A DNA stretch of 18,512 nt from an uncultured Saprospiraceae bacterium (GTDB lineage Bacteria > Bacteroidota > Bacteroidia > Chitinophagales > Saprospiraceae). Below the pieces are notes generated by a model. That model was not told the DNA's origin, did no database searches, and saw only the letters and a list, made by a program, of their open reading frames with translations. This document shows, piece by piece, positions 8,008 to 15,627 of this stretch (the first letter of the stretch is position 1; each line of letters starts with the position of its first letter). The position numbers and the translations under genes were made by a program. The stretch is taken from NCBI GenBank assembly GCA_937952155.1, contig CALFYH010000114.1, positions 1 to 18,512 on the forward strand. The letters are read 5' to 3'.

Positions 8008-9843
8008 ATGGCAAAGCAGAATTCAAAATTATCTAAGAAAAAAATCATTGCATCATTAAGGGCTTTTATCAGATCTAAAGGGCAAGATTACCTGAAAGAC
8101 GGCAATGTAACTTCAATTGGAGTTGGGTATAAAATCAAAGACGGTATTAGAACTGATGAAATTACTATACAGTTTACAGTAGGCACAAAATTGGAAGCTG
8201 ACCAATTAGAATCAATTGGTACCACTTTAATTCCGTCATCAATTGAAATTGATGGCATTTCTATACCTACAGATGTTATACAGCGGTCCTATATTCTATC
8301 TTACAGCATCATACAAGATATAGTGACTGATAAACGCAAAGAAAAAATTGATCCTATTCAGCCAGGCATTAGTATTTCGAACGTTAATGGTACTGCAGGC
8401 ACACTTGGATGTATAGTATATGATAAGATAAATGAAACGCCTTATGTTTTGAGTAATTGGCATGTACTTCATGGGCTAGAAGGAGTTATTGGAGATCAGA
8501 TCGTACAACCTGGTCCTGCTGACGATAATAGAACACATTTAAATAATTGTGGCAAGTTGGTAAGATCATATTTAGGAATAGGAGGTGATTGCGCTTTATC
8601 ATCTATAGAAAATCGTTCCTTTAAAGAAGATATACTCAATCTTGCTACTACGGTAAAGGAAATTAGTGATCCAGATCTAGACGATAGGGTGGTGAAAAGT
8701 GGTCGAACTACGGAAATCACCTATGGCATCGTGGTACGTACTGATGTGATTACAAAGATAAATTATGGCGGCAATATTGGAGTTAAGGAAATTGGATGTT
8801 TTGAAATTGGAATAGACCCATCAAAGCTTCCTGTTGGTGGTGAGATATCAGATGGTGGTGATTCTGGTTCGGCATGGATGATCTTGAATTCAAACAATAA
8901 ACCTTCAAATATAATGGCTGGTTTGCACTTCGCAGGTGAAGCTCCTTCAAATCCTTTAGAGTATGCCTTGGCTTGTTATCCAAAATCAGTTTTCAAAAAG
9001 CTGGGTATAAAAACTTCAAAATCTCTTAGTGCGCCAGCTGGATCTACATTAGCATATAATCCTCGGTTTTTGGGAAGCATAGTAAATGTACCAAGATTAA
9101 ATAATCTATCGGTCGCATTTAAGCTAAATGGTTCTGAAATAATAGATTATGTGCATTTTTCACTAGCCATGCACAAAACAAGACGTATGGCCATTTATGT
9201 AGCATGGAATATAGATGGTAGTTCGATAAAGAAATTATCTAGGTCCAATATTTCATTTAAAACCGATCCAAGGATTCCTGCTAGCCATCAAGTAGGGGAG
9301 ACCTTGTATAGTTCTAATAACCTAGATCGAGGTCATATAGCCCGCCGAGCTGATTTGCTATGGGGAAGCCTAACTGAGGCCCAAAAGGCAAATACTGACT
9401 CCTTTTACTTTACAAATATAACTCCACAGATGAATGATTTTAATCAAAGTGGATTAGGTGGCATCTGGGGAAAATTGGAAGATGCCGTATTTAATGATGT
9501 TGATGTTGAAAATTTAAAAGTAAGCGTGATTGGTGGCCCTGTTTTTCGTGATGATGATCGTACTTATCGAAAGATAAAAATACCTAGAGAGTTTTACAAA
9601 GTATTATTTTATAAGGTTGATGGGATTTTAAAGTCTAAAGCTTTTTTGCTCACCCAAAACCTTGATAATATTGAGTCATTGGATTTAGAATCATTTAAAG
9701 TTTTTGAAATATCGCTTGGTGAGGTAGAACAAAGATGTAATTTTCATTTTGACGAATCAATAAAAACTTTCTTGCCAGAGATAGTAATGGGAGATTTAAA
9801 TCAAAGAAAACCAATTCTTTCATTGGAAGAAATCAAGTGGTAA
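8008..9843 (+). CDS. Fusion of trypsin-like serine protease and DNA/RNA non-specific endonuclease
   Basis: A 611-residue two-enzyme protein. Residues about 25-95 form a leader domain (SIGVGYKIKDG, SIEIDGISIPTDV) of the sort seen before bacterial Nal1-like protease domains. Residues about 118-335 are a trypsin-fold protease with probable triad H152 (SNWHVL), D194 (GGDCAL) and S286 (GDSGSAW). Residues about 350-600 are an Endonuclease_NS (NUC1/Serratia type) domain. It has DRGH at 440-443 with general base H443, then FTNITPQ at 468-474, metal-ligand Asn N479 and Glu E491, matching the Serratia nuclease layout. Both enzymes look intact. The N-terminus is basic and polar with no signal peptide or lipobox, and no T9SS tail is seen. 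It precedes the haem peroxidase gene by 126 bases on the same strand. Physiological role unknown; cleavage of self or partner by the protease domain to free the nuclease is only a possibility. Confidence 0.9.
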   Translation: MAKQNSKLSKKKIIASLRAFIRSKGQDYLKDGNVTSIGVGYKIKDGIRTDEITIQFTVGTKLEADQLESIGTTLIPSSIEIDGISIPTDVIQRSYILSYSIIQDIVTDKRKEKIDPIQPGISISNVNGTAGTLGCIVYDKINETPYVLSNWHVLHGLEGVIGDQIVQPGPADDNRTHLNNCGKLVRSYLGIGGDCALSSIENRSFKEDILNLATTVKEISDPDLDDRVVKSGRTTEITYGIVVRTDVITKINYGGNIGVKEIGCFEIGIDPSKLPVGGEISDGGDSGSAWMILNSNNKPSNIMAGLHFAGEAPSNPLEYALACYPKSVFKKLGIKTSKSLSAPAGSTLAYNPRFLGSIVNVPRLNNLSVAFKLNGSEIIDYVHFSLAMHKTRRMAIYVAWNIDGSSIKKLSRSNISFKTDPRIPASHQVGETLYSSNNLDRGHIARRADLLWGSLTEAQKANTDSFYFTNITPQMNDFNQSGLGGIWGKLEDAVFNDVDVENLKVSVIGGPVFRDDDRTYRKIKIPREFYKVLFYKVDGILKSKAFLLTQNLDNIESLDLESFKVFEISLGEVEQRCNFHFDESIKTFLPEIVMGDLNQRKPILSLEEIKW

Positions 9844-9969
9844 AATCTGAAGTATTTTAACTACCATAAATTATTTAGTTATAGCATTTTTGAAAAGAGT
9901 GGCTAGACTTAGCTGCTCTGTGGATACTTTATTTATTAATATTTTTTTAAACAATTTAAAAACAAAAAA

Positions 9970-11565
9970 ATGGGAAAGGGAAGAAAAACAATTACCTCAA
10001 CTGTCGAATCTATTCAAGATATGCCAATAGACAGAAAAGTAAGCTTAGCGAGTTTACGCGATAGTGATGTAAGATTTCATGGCACAAAACTTAGTTTAAG
10101 TTGGTTTCCATGGCCGATGGTACACTCAAAATGTTCGGATATGTTTGGTTATATGTCACCACCTTTGACACGATTGGGCAGTAGATTACCAATAAATGCA
10201 AGTGTAAACAATGCATTAGATCAATTAGGTGGCATGATGGCAGATCCAAACAGAGAACCAACTGTCGGCCCAGGGCAAGCACCTCACTCTGGAATTCCAT
10301 CTGGGTATACCTACTTTGGCCAATTTGTAGATCATGATATCACCTTTGATATCTCATCACGCTTGGATATTTTACAAGATGCCAATAAGATTAATAATAT
10401 GAGAACACCAGCGTTGGACCTAGATTCTCTTTATGGAAGAGGGCCTGGCTTGAGTCCATATTTGTATCAGTTTCCTTCTGGTGGTGCTCCATCTACAGCG
10501 ATTAAATTCCAACTAGGAAAAAATCAAAACAATGGTCCTGGTGGATCTAGTAGCAATACCAATTCTAGCGGTATGAGCATTAGAACTGATTTTGATGTAC
10601 CAAGGGTAAACGCTTCTTCAAATACAGCCCTAATTGGTGACCCAAGAAATGATGAGAATTTGATAGTTTCACAATTTCACCACGCTATGTTGAGGTTTCA
10701 CAATAAAGTAGTGGATAAAGTTGTAGCAAGTGGATTTACTGGAGACATATTTGCAGAAGCAAAAAGAATTGTCACACATCATTATCAATGGGCTGTAGTC
10801 AATGATTTTTTGCAAAGAATTTGTGGTAACACTGCAGTCTCAAATGCATTAACTACGGTTATAGCGCCAATAGATAGTGCCTTTAGGATGCCAGTAGAGT
10901 TTAGTGTAGCAGCTTATCGTTTTGGACACAGTATGATTAGACAAAATTACTGGCTCAATTTCAATTTTGTAAATCAAGGAATGGTAGATGTATTTTCCTT
11001 TATTCGCAATCCAAATTTGCCAGTTAGGTCAAATTGGGTAATCGACTTCAATGCATTTTTTCCAACTGGACATCCAGTTCCAGTTAATAACATGGCAAGA
11101 AAAATAGATAGTGTGTTGGCAACCGAAATTGCAAATCTTCCAGGCATGCCTCCTGGTATTATGAGAATCTTGGCGGCGAGAAACCTTAGAAGAGGTCAGG
11201 CTTTAGGCTTACCAAGTGGACAAGCTATGGCCGCTGCAAAAGGTGTAACACCTTTAACTTCCGCACAATTGCTTTCAGGATTACCTGCTAATGAAGTTGC
11301 CCTCCTAAATTCAAATCCGATTTTGATTCAAAAAACGCCACTTTGGTATTATATATTAAGAGAAGCTGCGGTTACTCAAGGTGGAAATAGACTTGGTGCT
11401 TTGGGTGCAAAGATTGTAGCAGAGACATTTGTTCGTATGCTAAAGAGAGATGCAAATTCATATTTAAATCATCCAGGGGGATTTTCACCTTCCATCCCTA
11501 CTGCAGGTGTTGGAACATTTACAGTGGCTGATTTGATAAAATTCTCAGGTGTTACTCAACCATAA
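9970..11565 (+). CDS. Animal-type haem peroxidase (myeloperoxidase superfamily)
   Basis: A 531-residue member of the peroxidase-cyclooxygenase superfamily (An_peroxidase), which oxidises halides or organic substrates with H2O2. Landmarks in order: GQFVDHD at 117-123, giving the haem-linking Asp121 and distal His122; LDSLYGRG at 151-158; the Arg-x-x-Glu pair R226/E229 in GDPRNDEN, matching the catalytic Arg and haem-linking Glu of myeloperoxidase; a FHHAMLRFHNK helix at 236-246; the proximal His320 in AAYRFGHSM; and the NLRRGQALGLPS segment at 405-416. The end (GTFTVADLIKFSGV) is typical of bacterial members. No signal peptide, RTX repeats or sorting domain is visible, so export, if any, is unexplained. 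It follows the protease-nuclease gene by 126 bases and has its own terminator. Substrate unknown. Confidence 0.92.
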   Translation: MGKGRKTITSTVESIQDMPIDRKVSLASLRDSDVRFHGTKLSLSWFPWPMVHSKCSDMFGYMSPPLTRLGSRLPINASVNNALDQLGGMMADPNREPTVGPGQAPHSGIPSGYTYFGQFVDHDITFDISSRLDILQDANKINNMRTPALDLDSLYGRGPGLSPYLYQFPSGGAPSTAIKFQLGKNQNNGPGGSSSNTNSSGMSIRTDFDVPRVNASSNTALIGDPRNDENLIVSQFHHAMLRFHNKVVDKVVASGFTGDIFAEAKRIVTHHYQWAVVNDFLQRICGNTAVSNALTTVIAPIDSAFRMPVEFSVAAYRFGHSMIRQNYWLNFNFVNQGMVDVFSFIRNPNLPVRSNWVIDFNAFFPTGHPVPVNNMARKIDSVLATEIANLPGMPPGIMRILAARNLRRGQALGLPSGQAMAAAKGVTPLTSAQLLSGLPANEVALLNSNPILIQKTPLWYYILREAAVTQGGNRLGALGAKIVAETFVRMLKRDANSYLNHPGGFSPSIPTAGVGTFTVADLIKFSGVTQP

Positions 11566-11576
11566 TTTTGTAAACT

Positions 11577-11616
11577 AAAGGCATCCTCTAATTTATATAC
11601 TGGGGATGCCTTTTTA
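11577..11616 (+). terminator. Intrinsic terminator of the peroxidase gene
   Basis: AAAGGCATCC at 11577-11586 pairs with GGATGCCTTT at 11604-11613 around a 17-base loop, ending in a run of five T. It starts 12 bases past the peroxidase stop, so the protease-nuclease/peroxidase unit ends here. Confidence 0.88.
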
Positions 11617-11806
11617 ATAAAAATTTGAGATGAAAAATTTAATCACCAACAACAAAGACTTTATTCTGACAATGATTATTTCAATATTATATACTTCTGC
11701 ACTATTAAAAATTAGTTTAGGATGAGAAAACGTATAATAAAAGAACAAATGTTATCATTTTATTTTTCTATTTGTTGCAATTTTTTAATATTAACAAAAA
11801 CAATAA

Positions 11807-12040
11807 ATGAAAAGCCCAAGTTTACCTGAATATCTTGTACAATATGTAAATTTTTTAGTAGATTTTTTAGTTGATACTAAAATTTGCTGTGAACCATATC
11901 AGGACAAAAGAATAATTGAAAAAGACCTATTGACATATGCATTTTTTTCAACAGTAATTGTTTGGATTCAAATGTACATCATTTGTAAAATTGGACAATA
12001 CTATGGTGATAATAGTACTATTCTTGATCGGGCCCCCTAA
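11807..12040 (+). CDS. Small unrecognised membrane-associated ORF ending in the hairpin element
   Basis: A 77-codon open frame of doubtful status. Its middle has one hydrophobic segment (LLTYAFFSTVIVWIQMYIICKI region, about residues 41-62), and the N-terminal third has the hydrophobic run YVNFLVDFLVD. I recognise no family. The last codons (LDRAP and the stop) are encoded by the left arm of the 25-bp inverted repeat, so the natural 3' end may have been replaced by the element. Two shorter overlapping frames (11630-11725 and 11722-11829) lie just upstream. The gene could be a truncated membrane protein or a chance ORF in AT-rich DNA. Confidence 0.35.
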   Translation: MKSPSLPEYLVQYVNFLVDFLVDTKICCEPYQDKRIIEKDLLTYAFFSTVIVWIQMYIICKIGQYYGDNSTILDRAP

Positions 12041-12113
12041 TTGACAGGCCTAAAATTACATTTTAAATTAATAATCTTAGTCCTGTCAATTAGGGGGCCC
12101 GATCAAAACTATT
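12017..12113. mobile_element. Candidate miniature inverted-repeat element with flanking 6-bp direct repeats
   Basis: A perfect 25-bp inverted repeat (12024-12048 and 12082-12106; arms begin TTGATCGGGCCCCCTAATTG) encloses 33 bases. After one mismatch four more pairs form (12050-12053 with 12077-12080). The G/C block GGGCCCCC stands out in this AT-rich DNA. ACTATT occurs at 12017-12022 and again at 12108-12113, one base outside each arm, as expected of a target duplication around an 85-bp insert. It lies in the convergent gap before the lipoprotein gene. No T run follows either end, which argues against an ordinary terminator, though the hairpin may still block read-through. Confidence 0.55.
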
Positions 12114-12124
12114 TATAGAATAAA

Positions 12125-12973
12125 TCATTGTTGGTTTTTTACGAGTTTTATACCTTTATCATAGACGACATAAAAATCCTGACCATGATAGATGACAAAT
12201 TTGCAGCCATCTAGTTTTACATCAGTAGGCAATGTGATTTCATGCGTTTCTTTATAGGTAATCGAATAAAATTTTAGTCCTTCTTTTGTATAATAAATAA
12301 TATTTTTGCCATCGAACTGGAATGATAAAATGTCTATAGCTGGTACATGAAAGGCATATTGACCCAAGTTGTCAAAAATATAAAATCCTTTTTGCCTATC
12401 TGTAAGCAAGACGATGTTTGACTTTTCGCGGATGTCAGTAATATTAAGATCTTGCATGCCGAAGTCATTGAGATTGGATGTTTCCAATAGAACATTCGCA
12501 TTTTCATTGATTTTCAATAGTTTAAATTGAGTGGGATCGTACACCCAGTAGCTGTCTTCATTGCTGCTCCCACAAGCCGTAATGTCAGAAAATTTCTCTG
12601 AAAGATTCATCTCTGTGATTTGCGTAAGCGTATTATCAAATATTTTTAGCTTATTGAAATTGTCATAAAACACCGTGATTTTCAATGGATTGCTGACATC
12701 AATACTAGAAATTGCACCACTTTTGGTATTGGCATGACGATACATCTCCTTGAAGTCGGGCCGATAATTGATTAAAATATTTTTATCTGTGACTACGTAA
12801 ATGCGACCCAGGTTATCGATTTCGGCAATTTTTATATTTGCATTGATGTCATATTCAGACGATAAATTTTCGGGTTGATTTTGACTCTTGGAAGTACTAC
12901 ATGACATGACAAAAAGCACACAAATCAAGCACAAACATGCTGCAAATTTGTTTCTATCACTTGCCATTTCCAT
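12125..12973 (-). CDS. Predicted lipoprotein of unknown function, possibly a beta-propeller
   Basis: A 282-residue protein whose N-terminus is a type II signal sequence. A hydrophobic stretch (CLCLICVLFVMSC) ends in the lipobox VMSC, with C25 as the acylated residue, followed by a serine-rich linker. The rest is built of repeated beta strands such as NLGRIYVVTDKNILI, KLKIFDNTLTQI and GFYIFDNLGQYAF, about 40 residues apart, which suggests a six-bladed propeller-like fold. No catalytic motif is seen. The ATG overlaps the lpxH 3' end by 17 bases (a second ATG at 12967 overlaps by 11), so it is translationally coupled to lpxH. A role in the cell envelope is inferred from lipidation and operon context only. 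Confidence 0.78.
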   Translation of the reverse strand: MEMASDRNKFAACLCLICVLFVMSCSTSKSQNQPENLSSEYDINANIKIAEIDNLGRIYVVTDKNILINYRPDFKEMYRHANTKSGAISSIDVSNPLKITVFYDNFNKLKIFDNTLTQITEMNLSEKFSDITACGSSNEDSYWVYDPTQFKLLKINENANVLLETSNLNDFGMQDLNITDIREKSNIVLLTDRQKGFYIFDNLGQYAFHVPAIDILSFQFDGKNIIYYTKEGLKFYSITYKETHEITLPTDVKLDGCKFVIYHGQDFYVVYDKGIKLVKNQQ

Positions 12974-13733
12974 AGATTTTTGTCAGTGATGACTCATAAA
13001 ATTTCAATTCGAAGCTGTGTCCGTCCCACACACCATAAGATGATGCGTACATCCATTCACCAAGGTTGATATATCGACTTTTACCATTGGTCAAGGTGTA
13101 ATCTATAGGAAGATGTCTGTGGCCAAAAATATAGAAATCGTGCGATTCCAACTTCTCTTGTTCTTCTGCAAACTGTACCAGCCATTCTTTATTTGGATCT
13201 GAAAATGGCGCTTCATCTCCAGTATATTGTCGGCTTTTTGCACTAAAAAATTGCATCAACCATATGCCTAAATCTGGGTGTAACCATCGAAACAGCCATT
13301 GGCAAACCTTATTGTCAAAGACGCGTTTGATAAACTTGTATCCATGATCACCTGGCCCTAAGCCATCTCCATGACCTATAAAGAACTTTTTTCCATCAAT
13401 GGTATGAACAATAGGTTTTCTATAAATCGGTATTCCGAAATATTCTTCAAAATATCTAAACATCCACATGTCGTGATTGCCAGTAAAGAAGTAGATGGGT
13501 ATTTGGGCATCACGCAATTCAGCCAATTTCCCAAATAATCTGAAATAACCTTTAGGCACTACTTTTTTGTACTCAAACCAATGGTCAAAAACATCGCCTA
13601 CCAAATATAAGGCTTTCATATCGTGCTGGACTGATGAAAGCCAGTTGACGATTTTTTTTTCGCGAACATCAGTAGTCTCAAGAGCATCAGCGCCTAGATG
13701 AAAATCTGATGCAAAGTAAATCTTTTTGGACAT
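12957..13733 (-). CDS. lpxH: UDP-2,3-diacylglucosamine diphosphatase-type metallophosphoesterase
   Basis: Predicted to remove UMP from UDP-2,3-diacylglucosamine to give lipid X in lipid A synthesis at the inner face of the cytoplasmic membrane. At 258 residues it is slightly longer than E. coli LpxH (about 240). All calcineurin-like metal motifs are present in order: D10-x-H12 (SDFHLG), GD at 46-47 (VGDVFDHW), GNHD at 85-88, GHGD at 120-123 and GHRH at 204-207. It is in a tight operon, 3 bases after the dioxygenase gene and overlapping the lipoprotein gene. Bacteroidota use LpxH-like enzymes here, so the annotation is reasonable. A related phosphoesterase with another substrate cannot be excluded. 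Confidence 0.9.
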   Translation of the reverse strand: MSKKIYFASDFHLGADALETTDVREKKIVNWLSSVQHDMKALYLVGDVFDHWFEYKKVVPKGYFRLFGKLAELRDAQIPIYFFTGNHDMWMFRYFEEYFGIPIYRKPIVHTIDGKKFFIGHGDGLGPGDHGYKFIKRVFDNKVCQWLFRWLHPDLGIWLMQFFSAKSRQYTGDEAPFSDPNKEWLVQFAEEQEKLESHDFYIFGHRHLPIDYTLTNGKSRYINLGEWMYASSYGVWDGHSFELKFYESSLTKIYGNGK

Positions 13734-13736
13734 GCC

Positions 13737-14273
13737 TTATGCTTGATCCACGAACCGTTTGTCTGCTTCCATCACATGTCCGCATGAAGGACACTTGCGG
13801 AGTGACTCTGAGCCGTAAAAATGTTTAAATCGCGGTATGAAATCCTTTTCGATGTCTTCGAGATGAAAGTAGGATTCATGCAATTTATTATTGCAATTTT
13901 CGCAAAACCACATCAATCCATCGCGTTCCTGACCCGTTCTTTTCAGCTCAATGACCAAGCCTATCGAACCTTCTGAGCGCATAGGTGAATGCGGGATTCC
14001 AGCTGGAAGTAAAAACATTTCTCCTTGTTTTATCGGAATATCTACGGCTTTTCCGTCTTCCTGAATGCGAACATTGATGTCTCCTTCTAACTGGTAAAAC
14101 AACTCTTCCGTTTCATTATAATGATAATCCTTACGTGCATTAGGGCCAGCAACAATCATTACGATATAGTCACCAGCATCTTTGTAAAGATTGCGATTAC
14201 CAACTGGTGGCTTAAGTTCATTTCGGTTTTCGTCTATCCATTTCTGAAGGTTGAATGGTCTGCGTACAGGCAT
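13737..14273 (-). CDS. nbaC: 3-hydroxyanthranilate 3,4-dioxygenase
   Basis: A cytoplasmic cupin that opens the ring of 3-hydroxyanthranilate to give the semialdehyde that cyclises to quinolinate, in tryptophan catabolism and NAD synthesis. The 178 residues align by position with the Cupriavidus enzyme as I recall it. Iron ligands are H51, E57 and H95, and substrate-binding arginines are R47 and R99. The rubredoxin-like second metal site is present as C124/C127 (CENC) and C161/C164 (CPSC). It is the first gene of the three-gene minus-strand operon. A weak -7-like element (TATCTTTA) lies on the minus strand at 14306-14313. Other kynurenine pathway genes are not in the window. Confidence 0.95.
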   Translation of the reverse strand: MPVRRPFNLQKWIDENRNELKPPVGNRNLYKDAGDYIVMIVAGPNARKDYHYNETEELFYQLEGDINVRIQEDGKAVDIPIKQGEMFLLPAGIPHSPMRSEGSIGLVIELKRTGQERDGLMWFCENCNNKLHESYFHLEDIEKDFIPRFKHFYGSESLRKCPSCGHVMEADKRFVDQA

Positions 14274-14633
14274 AATTTATAGATATTGGAGTGAAAAAAT
14301 GATGGTAAAGATACATGATTTTTAAATTTTATCGTAGAAATTATTTTGCATGTTTGTATATCAAGATGCACAAAAAATATTTTTAAAAGAATAATAGAGT
14401 AATCTTGCCTAAAATGAGTACAAAATTAAACTTCAAGGTAGAATGTTGCCCTCTCATGATTTATGTTGACAACAAGTCGTTAACTTATAACAACGATGTG
14501 GAAAACGTAAAGTTAAAAAAATATTATTAGACTCTATCTTTGAATCGACGATTATGTGAAGCGGCATCAAGCTCTGCTGGGGAGCAACTTGGGAAGGAAT
14601 AGCATAATTACTCAAAGTGGAACGTAAGGTTCG

Positions 14634-14664
14634 GTCAAGGAGTTCAATTATAAGGCTCCTTGAC
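14634..14664. repeat. 9-bp inverted repeat in the IS tail
   Basis: GTCAAGGAG at 14634-14642 and CTCCTTGAC at 14656-14664 form a perfect 9-bp stem with a 13-base loop, about 60 bases downstream of the orfB stop. No T run follows on the minus strand, so its role as a terminator is unclear. Confidence 0.6.
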
Positions 14665-14721
14665 ATTTTATTACCTACATTCCAATTTAGGGAATCATGC
14701 CTTAAAAAACCCATGTCCCGC

Positions 14722-15627
14722 TTAGCTGTTAAAATCATATAATACTTTTTGGGGCCTTTCCTCCGGATGCAACTTAGCCACCAATTGTTCAAATTGGATT
14801 GGACTTAATTGTCCTAATTGTTCGATGGCTCTTTGATGATTATTAATATAAACCAATTCCTGGCATGCTTGCTGAAGCTCCTTGAAGGTGCGTATGTTCC
14901 AAGGCTTAAGGTACATATTTTTGACGATGGAATTTAAATTCTCGGCACTTCCATTTTCTAGACAATTATCAGCTCTACTGATAAGCATTCTCGCATCTGC
15001 TAGCATTTTTTTATACGCCTTTGAGTCGTATTGAGACCCATTGTCGGAATGATGAATGCATCCACTTAAACCCACATCTTTGCGTTGTGCAAATGCTTGC
15101 TCTAAACATTGAGATGCAAAGGAAGCTTCCATGCTCAAAGATGGTACCAAGCCTAGTATCCTTTGTGAATAAATATCCTTTAATGTGAATATATAACTCC
15201 ACTGATCATCAATAATATCGTAGTAAGTAATATCCCCTACAATGAGTTGATTTGTATTGTTTAAAATCAGGCCATTTGCTAGGTTCGGATAGTGCCCTTT
15301 CCCTTTTCCATCACTTGTCTTTACTATCCTTGATCGCAAGGGTTTGATCGTCATACCGGAAGTACTCATGAGTTGCTCAAATTTATTAACTCCCATACCA
15401 AGGTCAATTCCTCCTATGTTTTTTATACTGTAATACAACGAACGACTTCCCATTCGTGGATGTTTCATTCTCCATTCTTTGACTATTTCGAAAAGATACT
15501 TGTGGTGCGTTTGTTGTCCCATATCTCGTCTACACTGTTGATGTAGGGCTTGCCTACTCAGCCCTAATTCTCTATAAACTGATTCCATGCTATACGGCGT
15601 TTTATTACTATGCAGACGAGTAATCAC
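14722..15627 (-). CDS. IS3-family transposase OrfB (DDE integrase domain)
   Basis: The catalytic half of the transposase. An N-terminal HTH_21-like part (RELGLSRQALHQQ near 19-31, HPRMGSRSLYY near 56-66) is followed by an rve integrase core. Catalytic residues are D132 (VGDITYY), D195 (HHSDNGSQY) and E229 (GSAENLNSIVK), with 33 residues between the second D and E, slightly fewer than the usual 35. The open frame begins with GTG at 15625-15627, overlapping the orfA stop. The natural product is probably the OrfAB fusion made by -1 frameshifting at 15627-15633. The frame is intact to its end at 14722, so the element may be active. About 275 bp of non-coding IS sequence follow, more than usual for the family. 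Confidence 0.94.
   Translation of the reverse strand: MITRLHSNKTPYSMESVYRELGLSRQALHQQCRRDMGQQTHHKYLFEIVKEWRMKHPRMGSRSLYYSIKNIGGIDLGMGVNKFEQLMSTSGMTIKPLRSRIVKTSDGKGKGHYPNLANGLILNNTNQLIVGDITYYDIIDDQWSYIFTLKDIYSQRILGLVPSLSMEASFASQCLEQAFAQRKDVGLSGCIHHSDNGSQYDSKAYKKMLADARMLISRADNCLENGSAENLNSIVKNMYLKPWNIRTFKELQQACQELVYINNHQRAIEQLGQLSPIQFEQLVAKLHPEERPQKVLYDFNS

Noticed and set aside
8783..8983. Minus-strand frame opposite the protease domain
   Set aside because: It lies antisense to the catalytic serine region of the protease-nuclease gene, with histidine- and glutamine-rich text caused by glycine and aspartate codons on the other strand.
12024..12106. The large hairpin as an integron attC site or CRISPR-like repeat
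   Set aside because: There is no GTTRRRY core or spacer series. It is one perfect palindrome with a single loop.
14454..14792. 112-codon minus-strand open frame overlapping the end of orfB
   Set aside because: It overlaps the conserved orfB C-terminus in another frame and continues through the non-coding IS tail and terminal repeat. The protein has no recognisable pattern.
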